A stretch of DNA of 64,000 bases, taken from positions 744,001-808,000 of the forward strand of contig NZ_CP031230.1 in NCBI RefSeq assembly GCF_003351785.1, written 5' to 3'. The number at the start of each line of letters is the position of its first letter. Within the stretch, counting starts at the first letter, position 1. The notes beneath the pieces were generated by a model. That model was given only the letters and a program-made list of their open reading frames with translations, had not been told where the DNA came from and ran no database searches. The translations under genes were made by a program, and so were the position numbers. Below are positions 28,243 to 37,034 of the stretch, piece after piece. The stretch comes from Sporosarcina sp. PTS2304. GTDB lineage: Bacteria; Bacillota; Bacilli; Bacillales_A; Planococcaceae.

Positions 28243-29010
28243 ATGCACCGCGGTAAAGGGATGAAATTTGTTGGGGATTCGCGCATTAAAGCTTCAGGCA
28301 AAATGCCGAACGTACCTAAAGATTACTCAGAATATCCGGGTAAAACCGAAGCATTCTGGCCAAACTTTCTATTGAAAGAGTGGATGGTTGGATCGATTTT
28401 CCTAATCGGTTATCTAATCGTTACACTTGCACACCCGTCCCCGCTTGAGCGTCAAGCGGACCCGACGGATACAATGTATATACCGGTTCCAGACTGGTAT
28501 TTCCTATTCATGTATCAGTTATTGAAATATGAATTCGCTTCCGGTCCATATAACGTGATCGGTGCGATCGTCATTCCAGGATTGGCAGTTATGGCATTAA
28601 TGCTAGTTCCTTTCATGGATACAACGAAAGAAAGACGCCCACTTAAGCGTCCATTGCCAACAGGCTTTATGATTCTTTCATTCTTAGCGATTTTCTACTT
28701 AACTTGGGAATCTGTTGTCAACCACGACTGGGAAGCAGCAAAAGTTCAAGGTGCAATCGTTGGGGAAGTAGAGTTTGATGAAACAGCAGAAGGCTATGAG
28801 ATCTATCAAGGTTCTTCTTGTATAGGCTGTCACGGTGATTCATTCCAAGGTGGACTTGGATTGCCATTGACCAATACAGGAATGACTGCGGATGAAATCA
28901 TTGAAATCGCTCATGAAGGTCGTGGATCTATGCCTCCGGGTACATGGGATGGTTCAGATGAAGATCTTCAAGTACTAGCTGAGTTCATTGAAGGCTTAAA
29001 TACGAAGTAA
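28243..29010 (+). CDS. qcrC: Menaquinol:cytochrome c reductase cytochrome b/c subunit
   Basis: The 255-residue protein joins a subunit-IV-like part (membrane helices at about 50-70, 105-125, 145-160, with the PDWYFLF motif of the quinol site) to a C-terminal cytochrome c domain with the haem motif CIGCH at about residue 196. This fusion is the known Bacillus form. It ends the qcr operon at a strong terminator. Confidence 0.96.
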   Translation: MHRGKGMKFVGDSRIKASGKMPNVPKDYSEYPGKTEAFWPNFLLKEWMVGSIFLIGYLIVTLAHPSPLERQADPTDTMYIPVPDWYFLFMYQLLKYEFASGPYNVIGAIVIPGLAVMALMLVPFMDTTKERRPLKRPLPTGFMILSFLAIFYLTWESVVNHDWEAAKVQGAIVGEVEFDETAEGYEIYQGSSCIGCHGDSFQGGLGLPLTNTGMTADEIIEIAHEGRGSMPPGTWDGSDEDLQVLAEFIEGLNTK

Positions 29011-29011
29011 G

Positions 29012-29044
29012 AAAAAAGAGTCAGGAAACTGGCTCTTTTTTTCT
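29012..29044 (+). terminator. Rho-independent terminator after qcrC
   Basis: AAAAAAGAGTCAG pairs with CTGGCTCTTTTTT (one wobble) over a GAAA loop, then more T. Confidence 0.88.
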
Positions 29045-29091
29045 TTCTATTCGTCCTATACATATAGACCAACAGAGGGAGGTTTGTGCTT

Positions 29092-29697
29092 TTGCGTGTA
29101 TTATGGTCACAGTTATGGCTAGTGCTTTCCCACAAGTCATTTTTATGGCTTCTGCTCTTCATCAACATAATCGGTTCGGTCTACGGATATGATTGGTATA
29201 TGTGGCAACTTGAAATTACGGAGCCGAAGTTTTGGATTTTTGTACCGGACAGTCCAACAGCTACTTTGTTTTTCTCGATCGCCATTATTGGCTGGTTACT
29301 TAATCGGAATTTCAAGCTAATGGAAGCACTTGCGTTGATTACGTTAGTAAAGTACGGCTTATGGGCAGTAGTGATGAACTTGCTGACGTTGATGGAAACA
29401 GGTTCGATTGGTGGAGAAGGTTGGATGTTGATCGGTTCACACTTTGCGATGGCTGTTCAAGGTGTTCTCTACTTGAAGAACTATCGATTCACCGGCTGGC
29501 ATGTAGCGATTGCGGCGATTTGGACGTTGCATAATGATGTCATCGACTATGTATTCGGTCAAATGCCGATCTACCACGACTTAACAAAATACAGCCCTCA
29601 AATCGGATACTTTACATTTTGGTTATCGATCGTTTGTATAGTTCTTGCGATTTGGAGTGTCAAAGCTAGGCAATCAGAGCAACAGTTGAAACTGTAG
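29092..29697 (+). CDS. ypjA: DUF1405 membrane protein (YpjA-like)
   Basis: A polytopic membrane protein of about 201 residues with five or six hydrophobic helices and conserved motifs such as YGYDWYMWQL, WLLNRNFKL and HNDVIDYVFG. YpjA of B. subtilis (DUF1405) follows qcrC in the same way. I choose the TTG at 29092; the GTG at 29086 lies too near the GGAGG site. Function unknown; the location hints at a respiratory or membrane-related role. Confidence 0.82.
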   Translation: MRVLWSQLWLVLSHKSFLWLLLFINIIGSVYGYDWYMWQLEITEPKFWIFVPDSPTATLFFSIAIIGWLLNRNFKLMEALALITLVKYGLWAVVMNLLTLMETGSIGGEGWMLIGSHFAMAVQGVLYLKNYRFTGWHVAIAAIWTLHNDVIDYVFGQMPIYHDLTKYSPQIGYFTFWLSIVCIVLAIWSVKARQSEQQLKL

Positions 29698-29762
29698 TTA
29701 AAAGTTGCAGTTAGCAATCAAACATTATAAAATTGATAAAGAGAGAAAGGGGAGAGATCAAC

Positions 29763-30431
29763 GTGTTCTGGATTTACTTTGGTTTCATTATATTGCTTCC
29801 TATCTATGCGCAATTTAAAGTAAAAAGCACATATAAGAAATATTCGAAAATACGTTCAACTTCCGGAATGACGGGCGCACAAGTAGCTCGACTAATTTTG
29901 GATCAAAATGGTTTACATGACGTAAAAGTAGTAGAGCAACAAGGATTTTTAACGGATCACTACAATCCGATGACGAAAGTAGTTGCTTTATCTACCAGCA
30001 ACTACCATGATGCATCTGTAGCCGGTACTGCTGTTGCTGCACACGAAGTAGGTCACGCAATTCAAGATAAGGAAGCATATTCCTTCCTTCGTTTCCGCCA
30101 CAGATTAGCACCTGTAGCGAGCTTGACTTCCAATGCGTCTTGGGTATTCATCATGATCGGTCTGATCTTTTCAAGCATGAATTCATTGCTTGGAATTGGT
30201 ATCTTGCTAATGGCTGTCGGTGTATTATTCCAAGTCGTTACATTGCCGGTAGAGTTCAATGCATCATCCCGTGCGATGGATCAAATCGTACAGCTCGGAA
30301 TTATCCGAAATGATGAAGAGCCACAAGCGAAAAAAGTACTGAGCGCAGCTGCGATGACATATGTCGCTGCTACAGCAGTAGCTGTATTGGAACTCGTACG
30401 TTTAGTGTTAATCTTCACAAATCGCGACTAA
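29763..30431 (+). CDS. Zinc metallopeptidase, YugP family, membrane-bound
   Basis: The 222-residue product has an N-terminal membrane helix (residues 2-17), the zinc-protease motif HEVGH (His94-Glu95-x2-His98), and two or three further hydrophobic segments (about 120-155 and 200-218). This is the neutral zinc metallopeptidase (YugP) pattern. The GTG at 29763 follows AAAGGGGAGAG. In B. subtilis ypjB lies at this place after ypjA, so this is a replacement or a separate insertion. The substrate is not known. Confidence 0.85.
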   Translation: MFWIYFGFIILLPIYAQFKVKSTYKKYSKIRSTSGMTGAQVARLILDQNGLHDVKVVEQQGFLTDHYNPMTKVVALSTSNYHDASVAGTAVAAHEVGHAIQDKEAYSFLRFRHRLAPVASLTSNASWVFIMIGLIFSSMNSLLGIGILLMAVGVLFQVVTLPVEFNASSRAMDQIVQLGIIRNDEEPQAKKVLSAAAMTYVAATAVAVLELVRLVLIFTNRD

Positions 30432-30442
30432 CTCCTATAAAG

Positions 30443-30477
30443 AAATCCGTCTGCTTTAGTCGCAGACGGATTTTTTA
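30443..30477. terminator. Bidirectional terminator between the metallopeptidase and the reversed YitT-family gene
   Basis: AAATCCGTCTG (30443-30453) pairs perfectly with CAGACGGATTT (30463-30473), with T on the forward side; it lies between two convergent genes. Confidence 0.85.
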
Positions 30478-30507
30478 CGTAGTTGTTTTGTGGTCATACA
30501 AATGCCA

Positions 30508-31389
30508 TCAATCGGCCAAAGGTCTTTTTTGTTCATCTAAAGTGAATCCTTCCCCCATGACGTCATGGACTTCCATTAATGATACAAATGCGGAAGGGTC
30601 GACTGTAGTGATCAAGTTTTTTAAACGCATCATTTCATTTTTACTAACGACACAATACAAAATTTCACGATGTTCTTTTGAATAATGACCATAGCCTTTA
30701 AATACTGTCACTCCTCGTCCCATCTTATCTGCGATTTGTACAGCCAATTCGTCAGGGTGATTCGTGACGATAAAGGCACCTCTTGCAGAATAAGCTCCAT
30801 CTTGTACGAAATCTATAACGCGCGCTCCGACGAATAAAGCGACTAACGTATACATCATGGAACGATAATCTAAATAGACCGCCCATGAGAGCAGAATGAT
30901 TGCAGCGTCAAATACGAACATCGTCTTACCCATTGTTATTCCAAATTTTTTATTCACTAGTCTTGCGATAATATCAGAGCCGCCAGTCGTTCCGCCACTT
31001 CTGAAAATAATACCGAGCCCTACACCGATAAAGACCCCAGCAAATAAAGCGACTAAAAACAAATCACCTTCCATATGTATTTGAACTTGATACTTCATGA
31101 AAATCTTAATAAACACAGAAACAGCGACTGTACCGATGACAGTATAAATAAATGATCTTCTGCCAAGCATTTTCCATCCTAAAAAGAACATAGGGATATT
31201 CAATATTAAGTTCATCAATGCAGGATCCCAATTGAATGCAAATAATAAAATTAGTGTAATTCCTGTAAAACCACCTTCTGCTAATTCATGCTGGATAGTA
31301 AAGTTCACTAATCCAAAACTAAAAATAGCAGCACCGAGAATGATTAATAAAATATTGCGAATTCTAATACCTTCAAACAAATACAACAC
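30508..31389 (-). CDS. ypjC: YitT family membrane protein with DUF2179 domain (YpjC-like)
   Basis: A protein of up to 293 residues with about six membrane helices in the first 200 residues, carrying the family motifs IQHELAEGGFTGI and FRSGGTTGGSDIIARL. A cytoplasmic DUF2179 domain follows (about 215-285). It is the only gene on the reverse strand in the first 47 kb. The GTG used here lies very close to its AGGGAG site; a TTG at 31386 or 31380 may be the true start. Function of the family is not firmly known. Confidence 0.82.
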   Translation of the reverse strand: MLYLFEGIRIRNILLIILGAAIFSFGLVNFTIQHELAEGGFTGITLILLFAFNWDPALMNLILNIPMFFLGWKMLGRRSFIYTVIGTVAVSVFIKIFMKYQVQIHMEGDLFLVALFAGVFIGVGLGIIFRSGGTTGGSDIIARLVNKKFGITMGKTMFVFDAAIILLSWAVYLDYRSMMYTLVALFVGARVIDFVQDGAYSARGAFIVTNHPDELAVQIADKMGRGVTVFKGYGHYSKEHREILYCVVSKNEMMRLKNLITTVDPSAFVSLMEVHDVMGEGFTLDEQKRPLAD

Positions 31390-31469
31390 TCCCTACTTAC
31401 GTAATATCTAGATGTGTAAACTAATGTACAAATAGCACTGCATAATTAGTATGTCCTAAATATTATATT

Positions 31470-31498
31470 TTGACAATAGGCAGTAGAATGCATACGAT
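31470..31498 (+). promoter_or_regulatory. Probable SigA promoter of the mazG-dapB-bshA operon
   Basis: A perfect TTGACA and TACGAT with 17-base spacing. The expected transcript start (about 31505) would fall inside or just before the ribosome site of the first gene, so the leader would be unusually short. Confidence 0.5.
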
Positions 31499-31520
31499 AG
31501 AAAGGGGAGTTGATGATTGG

Positions 31521-31859
31521 ATGGAAGCACCAAAAACGATGGAACAATTACAGCAACAAGTTGACACATACATAACAGGATTCAAGGAAGGGTATTTCCC
31601 ACCGATGGAACTGCTTGCGCGGCTTACAGAAGAACTTGGTGAGCTTTCAAGAGAAGTTCAAGACCGGTACGGCATGAAAAAGAAAAAATCAACCGAAGTG
31701 GTACGATCACTTGAAGAAGAAACAGGGGATCTTTTATTTGTATTAATTTGCTTCGCGAACTCACAAAATATCGACTTAGCAGAAGCACTTGACACGGTGA
31801 TGGAAAAGTTTAATACGAGAGATAAAGATCGCTGGACTAAAAAGGAGGAAACACAATGA
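31521..31859 (+). CDS. ypjD: MazG-type nucleotide pyrophosphohydrolase (YpjD-like)
   Basis: The 112-residue protein shows the MazG metal-binding pattern: EELGELSREV followed by EEETGDLLFVLICFAN. Enzymes of this kind hydrolyse (d)NTPs to monophosphates and are thought to clean the nucleotide pool. I use the ATG at 31521 after AAAGGGGAG; the ATG at 31488 and TTG at 31470 lie inside the promoter. It overlaps dapB by 4 bases, as in B. subtilis. Confidence 0.9.
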   Translation: MEAPKTMEQLQQQVDTYITGFKEGYFPPMELLARLTEELGELSREVQDRYGMKKKKSTEVVRSLEEETGDLLFVLICFANSQNIDLAEALDTVMEKFNTRDKDRWTKKEETQ

Positions 31860-32653
31860 CGATTAAAGTAGCAATTGCGGGCGCGCGCGGTAGAATGGGG
31901 GGCACGGCAGTCCTCGCAGCATATGAAGCGGCAGATATGGAAGTAGTCGCTGCCCTGGATTACAAACATGACGGACAGTTTTTACATAATGAAACAGTAA
32001 ATGATTCAGAAGGAATTCCAATCTATACCTCTCTTGCCGCACTGCAGGCTGCACATCAGGCGGAAGTTTTACTGGACGTGACCGATCCTGATGCAGTCTT
32101 TACGAATGCGAGTGAAGCGTTAGGTCTTGGTATGCATGTGGTAATTGGAACATCAGGGTTATCATCAGAGATGTTAGCCGATTTAGAAAGTTTGGCAAAT
32201 GAACAACAAAAGAGCTGTATTATTGCACCGAACTTTTCTATTGGCGCTGTCTTGATGATGAAATTTGCGCAACAAGCTGCCCGGTATTTAGGGGATATTG
32301 AGATTTTGGAAATGCACCATGACCGGAAATTAGATGCACCGTCTGGAACAGCTGTGAAAACGGCAGAAATGATCCGTGAAGTTCGTGCTGCTCATATTCA
32401 AGGTCACCCGGAAGAACAAGAGAAGTTAAAAGGCGCTAGAGGGGCGGATGTTGAAGGAATGAAAATCCATAGTATTCGTTTACCAGGATTACTAGCTCAT
32501 CAGGAAGTACTGCTCGGCGGTGAAGGAGAGTTATTGACCCTTCGTCATGATTCATTCGACCGGAAGTCATTTATGCAAGGGATTTTATTGGCCATTCGTG
32601 AAGCGGTCTCCTCCAATAAGTTCGTCTATGGATTAGAAAAAATTATTAATTAA
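31856..32653 (+). CDS. dapB: 4-hydroxy-tetrahydrodipicolinate reductase
   Basis: The second committed step toward diaminopimelate and lysine. The 265 residues have the nucleotide motif GARGRMG (9-15) and the active-site region HHDRKLDAPSGTA with His154, His155 and Lys158. It overlaps the mazG-like gene by ATGA with an AAGGAGG site. Its pathway partner dapA is at 56.5 kb, on the other strand and under a lysine riboswitch; no riboswitch is seen before dapB. Confidence 0.96.
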   Translation: MTIKVAIAGARGRMGGTAVLAAYEAADMEVVAALDYKHDGQFLHNETVNDSEGIPIYTSLAALQAAHQAEVLLDVTDPDAVFTNASEALGLGMHVVIGTSGLSSEMLADLESLANEQQKSCIIAPNFSIGAVLMMKFAQQAARYLGDIEILEMHHDRKLDAPSGTAVKTAEMIREVRAAHIQGHPEEQEKLKGARGADVEGMKIHSIRLPGLLAHQEVLLGGEGELLTLRHDSFDRKSFMQGILLAIREAVSSNKFVYGLEKIIN

Positions 32654-32679
32654 ACACCATCAGTGAGGCGGTCAGACGT

Positions 32680-33822
32680 ATGCAACAAAGAAAATTAAAA
32701 GTAGGTGTGATTTGCTATCCTTCCTTAGGCGGTTCAGGTGTTGTAGCGACAGAACTTGGCTTGAAAATGGCAGATAGAGGTCACGAGATGCATTATATTA
32801 CTTCAAGTAAACCGTTTCGCTTTTTGGATGCCCATCCGAATATACAGTTTCATGAAGTGACGATTGAAGGGTATGCCGTGTTTAAATATCCCCCTTACGA
32901 TATCGCATTAGCTAACCGAATCGCGCAAGTCATCGAATCGGAATCACTAGATGTATTGCACGTCCATTATGCCGTGCCACACGCTATTTCTGCTGTGCTG
33001 GCAAAAGATATGGCGAATTCATCTATAGGAATTATTACAACATTGCACGGTACAGATGTGACCATTTTAGGACATGATCCGGCATTGAAAAACACATTGT
33101 CCTACGGGATTAACAAATCAGACCGTGTGACAGCGGTTTCTCGTTCGTTGCGCAATGAGACGATTGAATTATTGAATCCGATCACCCCGATTGAGACAAT
33201 CTATAACTTCATTGATGAAGAAAAATATTATCCGCATGAAGCAACACATATACGTGAAGAGCTTGGCATAATGCCTGATGAACGCGTAATTATTCATATT
33301 TCTAATTTCCGCAAAGTGAAACGGATTCCAGATATTATCGAAAGTTTCCGCCGAGTTGATAAGCGATTGAAAGCGAAATTACTTCTTGTAGGGGAAGGCC
33401 CAGAACTATTCGACTTGCAAGAATTCGTTAACGAACAAGGGTTGCAGGATGATATTTTATTTACTGGCAAACGGGATGATTTACCCGCTTTGTTGTCCAG
33501 TAGTGATGTCATGCTGCTATTATCGGAAAAAGAAGCATTCGGCTTAGTGCTATTGGAAGCATTTGCCTGTGGTGTCCCTGCTGTTGCAACCGCCATTGGA
33601 GGAATTCCGGAAGTAGTAGACGATGGACGCAATGGCTTTTTAGTCGCTTTAGGTGATGTCCAGGCGGTGGCGGATCGTGTGACACAGCTATTAACAGACT
33701 CCGAGCTACATGGAAAGATGAAAAAGCATGCGATAGAAACCGTGATACATGATTTCAGTTCTGATCAAATTGTTTTACAATACGAAGCACTATACTATGA
33801 AGTGGCGGCGATGAGACGATGA
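32680..33822 (+). CDS. bshA: N-acetyl-alpha-D-glucosaminyl L-malate synthase BshA
   Basis: BshA is the GT4-family glycosyltransferase that joins UDP-GlcNAc and L-malate, the first step of bacillithiol synthesis. The 380 residues begin with VGVICYPSLGGSGVVATELG, the malate/UDP-sugar site, and include the GT4 motif EAFGLVLLEAFACGVP (Glu-x7-Glu). In B. subtilis mgsA and bshB1 lie between dapB and bshA; both are missing here, so the GlcNAc-malate deacetylase must be coded elsewhere. It overlaps cca by 4 bases. Confidence 0.95.
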   Translation: MQQRKLKVGVICYPSLGGSGVVATELGLKMADRGHEMHYITSSKPFRFLDAHPNIQFHEVTIEGYAVFKYPPYDIALANRIAQVIESESLDVLHVHYAVPHAISAVLAKDMANSSIGIITTLHGTDVTILGHDPALKNTLSYGINKSDRVTAVSRSLRNETIELLNPITPIETIYNFIDEEKYYPHEATHIREELGIMPDERVIIHISNFRKVKRIPDIIESFRRVDKRLKAKLLLVGEGPELFDLQEFVNEQGLQDDILFTGKRDDLPALLSSSDVMLLLSEKEAFGLVLLEAFACGVPAVATAIGGIPEVVDDGRNGFLVALGDVQAVADRVTQLLTDSELHGKMKKHAIETVIHDFSSDQIVLQYEALYYEVAAMRR

Positions 33823-34994
33823 GTACTCCATTTGGGACGGTAGCGGGCCGTCATGTAATCTCAACATTACAGGCTGCCGGTTTTGAAACAGTATTTGTTG
33901 GCGGAGCCGTGCGTGATTTCTTACTTGGCAAAGATCCGTCTGATATGGATATCGCTACGTCTGCGACACCACAGCAAGTGAAGAACGTGTTCCGACGTAC
34001 AGTGGATATTGGTATTGCACACGGCACCATCGTAGTACTCGCACCAGAACCAGTGGAAGTGACGACGTTTCGCACAAGCGCGGATAGTCAGCAGGCAAAT
34101 GACAAACGTCCTGTCTCATTAGTAGAAGATTTACAGCATAGAGACTTTACGATCAATGCACTCGCTATGAGGCTGGATGGTGAGTTGGTCGATTGTTTTA
34201 ATGGCCAAGCAGATTTGCATGAATGTCTTATTCGTACAGTTGGTGATCCTGTCGATAGATTCTCTGAAGATCCGTTACGAATCATGCGGGCAGTACGTTT
34301 TGCGTCTGTTTTAAATTTCGACATTGCATATGACACGTTAGCAGTAATGAAACAGCTCGTTCATCAATTGCAACATGTCGCAATTGAGCGAATAAAAGTA
34401 GAGATTGATAAACTCTTTCAAGGTATTAATCCATTAAAAGCATTTCACTATAGTCGGTCGATAGGTTTGCACACTGTCCTCCCTGAACTATTTTCATCTT
34501 TTGAACACTTGGATAAATATATGCCATTCGTTCATGCGCAACACGGTTGGGCGGCAATGCTGACTGAAAGTGAGTGCACAGCGGCAGAACTTGCAAATCG
34601 TTTTAAATTATCCAATGAAGAGAAGCGTTTCTTGAAACAATGTGAAGATGCACTACGCATAAGAAATAGCCGGTCGTTTGACACGTTGGATATATACTAT
34701 TTTTCGTCAGATGTTCTTCAAGTAGTGGAAAAGATTCGACACGCACAAGTCAAAGACGAACCCGTGATGACTAAGGAACAAATCATTCAATGGAAAGAGC
34801 GTTTGCCTATTCAAAATCGCTCTGAACTTTCGTTTACAGGAACAGATCTTTTGCAGTGGTCGGGATTGCGTGGCGGCAAGTGGACGAGTGAATGGATTGA
34901 GAAAATTGAGCAAGCTGTAGTTTGTAAACGAATTGAAAATGACGCACAGTCGATAAAGGAATGGTTTTTGTATGAAATCTCCCGTGAAAAATGA
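33819..34994 (+). CDS. cca: CCA-adding enzyme (tRNA nucleotidyltransferase)
   Basis: The enzyme builds or repairs the 3' CCA end of tRNAs without a template. The 391-residue product has the class II nucleotidyltransferase head: GGAVRD (28-33) and the catalytic pair Asp42 and Asp44 in SDMDIATSA, plus RRTVDIGIAHGT and the RDFTINAL motif. The C-terminal body and tail are all-helical. It overlaps bshA upstream and birA downstream, in the B. subtilis order. Confidence 0.95.
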   Translation: MSTPFGTVAGRHVISTLQAAGFETVFVGGAVRDFLLGKDPSDMDIATSATPQQVKNVFRRTVDIGIAHGTIVVLAPEPVEVTTFRTSADSQQANDKRPVSLVEDLQHRDFTINALAMRLDGELVDCFNGQADLHECLIRTVGDPVDRFSEDPLRIMRAVRFASVLNFDIAYDTLAVMKQLVHQLQHVAIERIKVEIDKLFQGINPLKAFHYSRSIGLHTVLPELFSSFEHLDKYMPFVHAQHGWAAMLTESECTAAELANRFKLSNEEKRFLKQCEDALRIRNSRSFDTLDIYYFSSDVLQVVEKIRHAQVKDEPVMTKEQIIQWKERLPIQNRSELSFTGTDLLQWSGLRGGKWTSEWIEKIEQAVVCKRIENDAQSIKEWFLYEISREK

Positions 34995-35955
34995 ATTATT
35001 AAAGAGGTTATTTGCGGCACAAGGTGAGCCTGTGTCAGGACAAGATATTGCAGATGAATTCGGACTCTCGCGCACAGCTATTTGGAAATACATTAAAGAG
35101 CTGGAAGAGGAAGGATATGAAATCGGTTCGCAGCGTAAAAAAGGATATTTTCTAATCGAAGCTCCTGATTTAGTGAACGCTGCGAATATTAGTGAATATT
35201 TACAAACGACCGCCTACGGTCAACAGATCAACTACTTTAAAACAGTTCCAACAACACAAACGATTGCTCATGAAGAAGCGCAAAATGGAGCAGTAGATGG
35301 AACGTTAATCATTTCCGAGGAACAAACGGCTGGTAAAGGAAGGCTGGCCAGACCTTGGGTATCAAATGCTGGACGTGGTATATGGATGAGCCTGATTATG
35401 CGTCCCGAATTACCGCCTCAACAAGCACCGCAACTGACATTGGTCGCAGCGGTTGCGATCGTGCGGGCTATTGAAGACGTGACGGATATTCAGCCCGTTA
35501 TTAAATGGCCGAATGATATTTTAATTAACGGCAAAAAAGTGACGGGTATTTTGACCGAATTACAATCGGATCCCGATCGTGTGAAAGCGATTATTTTAGG
35601 GATCGGTGTCAATGCCAATCAAGAAACAGCAGACTTTCCTGAAGAACTGCAAGCGATTGCGACTTCATTGCGTATTGAAAAAGGGGAAAAAGTAGATCGA
35701 GCAAAACTAGTGGCGAAGATCATGCACTACTTGGAACAATATACCGCTCTTTACGTAGAAAAAGGATTCGCGCCGATTAAAATATTGTGGGAAAGTTATG
35801 CGACGATTACAGGCAAAAAAATTAAAGCGTCTATGGTTAATGAAACTGTTGAAGGAACTGCGCTTGGGATCTCGCAGGACGGCATGTTGGAGTTACAACT
35901 GGATGACGGTACAATCCGTGGAATTTACTCTGCGGACATAGAATTGAAGAATTAA
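34972..35955 (+). CDS. birA: Biotin-protein ligase and biotin operon repressor BirA
   Basis: This bifunctional protein attaches biotin to carboxylases and represses biotin genes. The 327 residues start with a winged HTH (about 5-60, SGQDIADEFGLSRTAIWKYI), followed by the ligase domain with GKGRLARPW near 123 and KWPNDILINGKKVTGIL near 180, and a small C-terminal domain. The start lies 23 bases inside cca with AAAGGA ten bases ahead. Confidence 0.95.
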   Translation: MKSPVKNELLKRLFAAQGEPVSGQDIADEFGLSRTAIWKYIKELEEEGYEIGSQRKKGYFLIEAPDLVNAANISEYLQTTAYGQQINYFKTVPTTQTIAHEEAQNGAVDGTLIISEEQTAGKGRLARPWVSNAGRGIWMSLIMRPELPPQQAPQLTLVAAVAIVRAIEDVTDIQPVIKWPNDILINGKKVTGILTELQSDPDRVKAIILGIGVNANQETADFPEELQAIATSLRIEKGEKVDRAKLVAKIMHYLEQYTALYVEKGFAPIKILWESYATITGKKIKASMVNETVEGTALGISQDGMLELQLDDGTIRGIYSADIELKN

Positions 35956-35958
35956 AAC

Positions 35959-35987
35959 TATACAGAATAGTACTGTTTTGTTATAGT
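35959..35987 (+). promoter_or_regulatory. Possible promoter of panBCD
   Basis: TATACA and TATAGT with 17-base spacing directly after birA. This would give a leader of about 200 nt before panB. Confidence 0.4.
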
Positions 35988-35994
35988 ATAACTC

Positions 35995-36148
35995 GTAGGG
36001 CGGTATCATGTATTGAGCTGCACCTGTAAGGCCAAAGAAATAGAAAATAGTTCTGCCTTGATCTGTAGAGACAGGGACGGAGGAAGCTAGATGTAATGCT
36101 TACGCAACCCTTCTGTCCATTTTTGGATCAGTTGGGTTTTATTTTTGT
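35995..36148 (+). ncRNA. Structured leader of panBCD, candidate pan-type RNA element with terminator
   Basis: The gap before panB is 239 bp, much longer than others in this operon, and can fold. CTGT-AGAG-ACAG (near 36063-36074) forms a hairpin closed by CCUU/GAGG. Near the end, AACCC (36106-36110) pairs with GGGTT (36134-36138), with CTG/CAG and CC/GG inside, and TTATTTTTG follows. That is a plausible intrinsic terminator located before the coding start, as in attenuation. A conserved pan RNA motif is known upstream of panB in B. subtilis and relatives. I did not match the bulged-A consensus in detail, so the family label is tentative. Confidence 0.5.
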
Positions 36149-36194
36149 TCTAAATAACTCCCGCTGAAATGAGTGTAAAAGGAGAAGATACAAA

Positions 36195-37034
36195 GTGAAA
36201 TCAACAACAGATTTTTCAAAAATGAAGGCAACTGGCGAAAAGATCAGTATGCTGACAGCCTACGACTATCCGACTGCACAAATAGCAGAAACAGCAGGGG
36301 TCGATGTACTTTTAGTGGGAGATTCGTTAGGGATGGTCGTTTTAGGGTATGAATCGACAGCTAGTGTCACAGCAGATGAAATGATTCACCACGGGAAAGC
36401 TGTAAGAAGAGGAGCAAAAGATACATTTGTTATTGTGGACATGCCGTTTGGAACATACCACGGGTCAGTCGATTCCACATTACAGCAAGCACTGCGTCTT
36501 TTTCAGGAAACGTCAGCAAACGCCTTGAAAGTGGAAGGCGGCGGTGAAGTAATAGACAAGATTAAACTATTAACGACAGCAGGTATACCTGTATGTGCAC
36601 ACTTAGGGCTACTCCCTCAATCTGCTGGTGTAACAGGTGGATATAAAGTGCAAGGTAAAACAGCGACGGCAGCGAAACAGTTGATCGAAGACGCGAAAGC
36701 ATGTGAAGCGGCCGGCGCTTTCATGATTGTAGTGGAGTGTATTCCATTTCAATTGGCGAAAGAAGTAGCACAAGCGGTATCGATCCCTCTAATCGGCATT
36801 GGGGCCGGCGCTGAGACAGACGGTCAAGTACTCGTTTTCCATGATATGGTACGTTACGGCAACCACAATCTACCGAAATTTGTGGAAAGCTACGCAGACG
36901 TAGGGAAGGACATAGAAGGAGCAATGAAACTGTATAATCTTGCGGTGAAAAACGGATCATTTCCTGCCGAAAGTCATCGCTTTACGATGAAAGAAGAAGA
37001 ACTCGATGCTCTATACGGAGGGAATAAGCGATGA
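36195..37034 (+). CDS. panB: 3-methyl-2-oxobutanoate hydroxymethyltransferase
   Basis: PanB makes ketopantoate from alpha-ketoisovalerate and methylene-tetrahydrofolate, the first step to pantothenate and CoA. The 279 residues show [19 protein letters not shown], the metal-binding [11 protein letters not shown], and the conserved KVEGG and GIGAG motifs. It starts with GTG after AAAAGGAGAAG. panC overlaps it by 4 bases, and the three pan genes are a clear operon. Confidence 0.97.
   Translation: MKSTTDFSKMKATGEKISMLTAYDYPTAQIAETAGVDVLLVGDSLGMVVLGYESTASVTADEMIHHGKAVRRGAKDTFVIVDMPFGTYHGSVDSTLQQALRLFQETSANALKVEGGGEVIDKIKLLTTAGIPVCAHLGLLPQSAGVTGGYKVQGKTATAAKQLIEDAKACEAAGAFMIVVECIPFQLAKEVAQAVSIPLIGIGAGAETDGQVLVFHDMVRYGNHNLPKFVESYADVGKDIEGAMKLYNLAVKNGSFPAESHRFTMKEEELDALYGGNKR

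Noticed and set aside
35995..36148. T-box leader upstream of panB
   Set aside because: No AGGGTGGNACCGCG antiterminator sequence is present.
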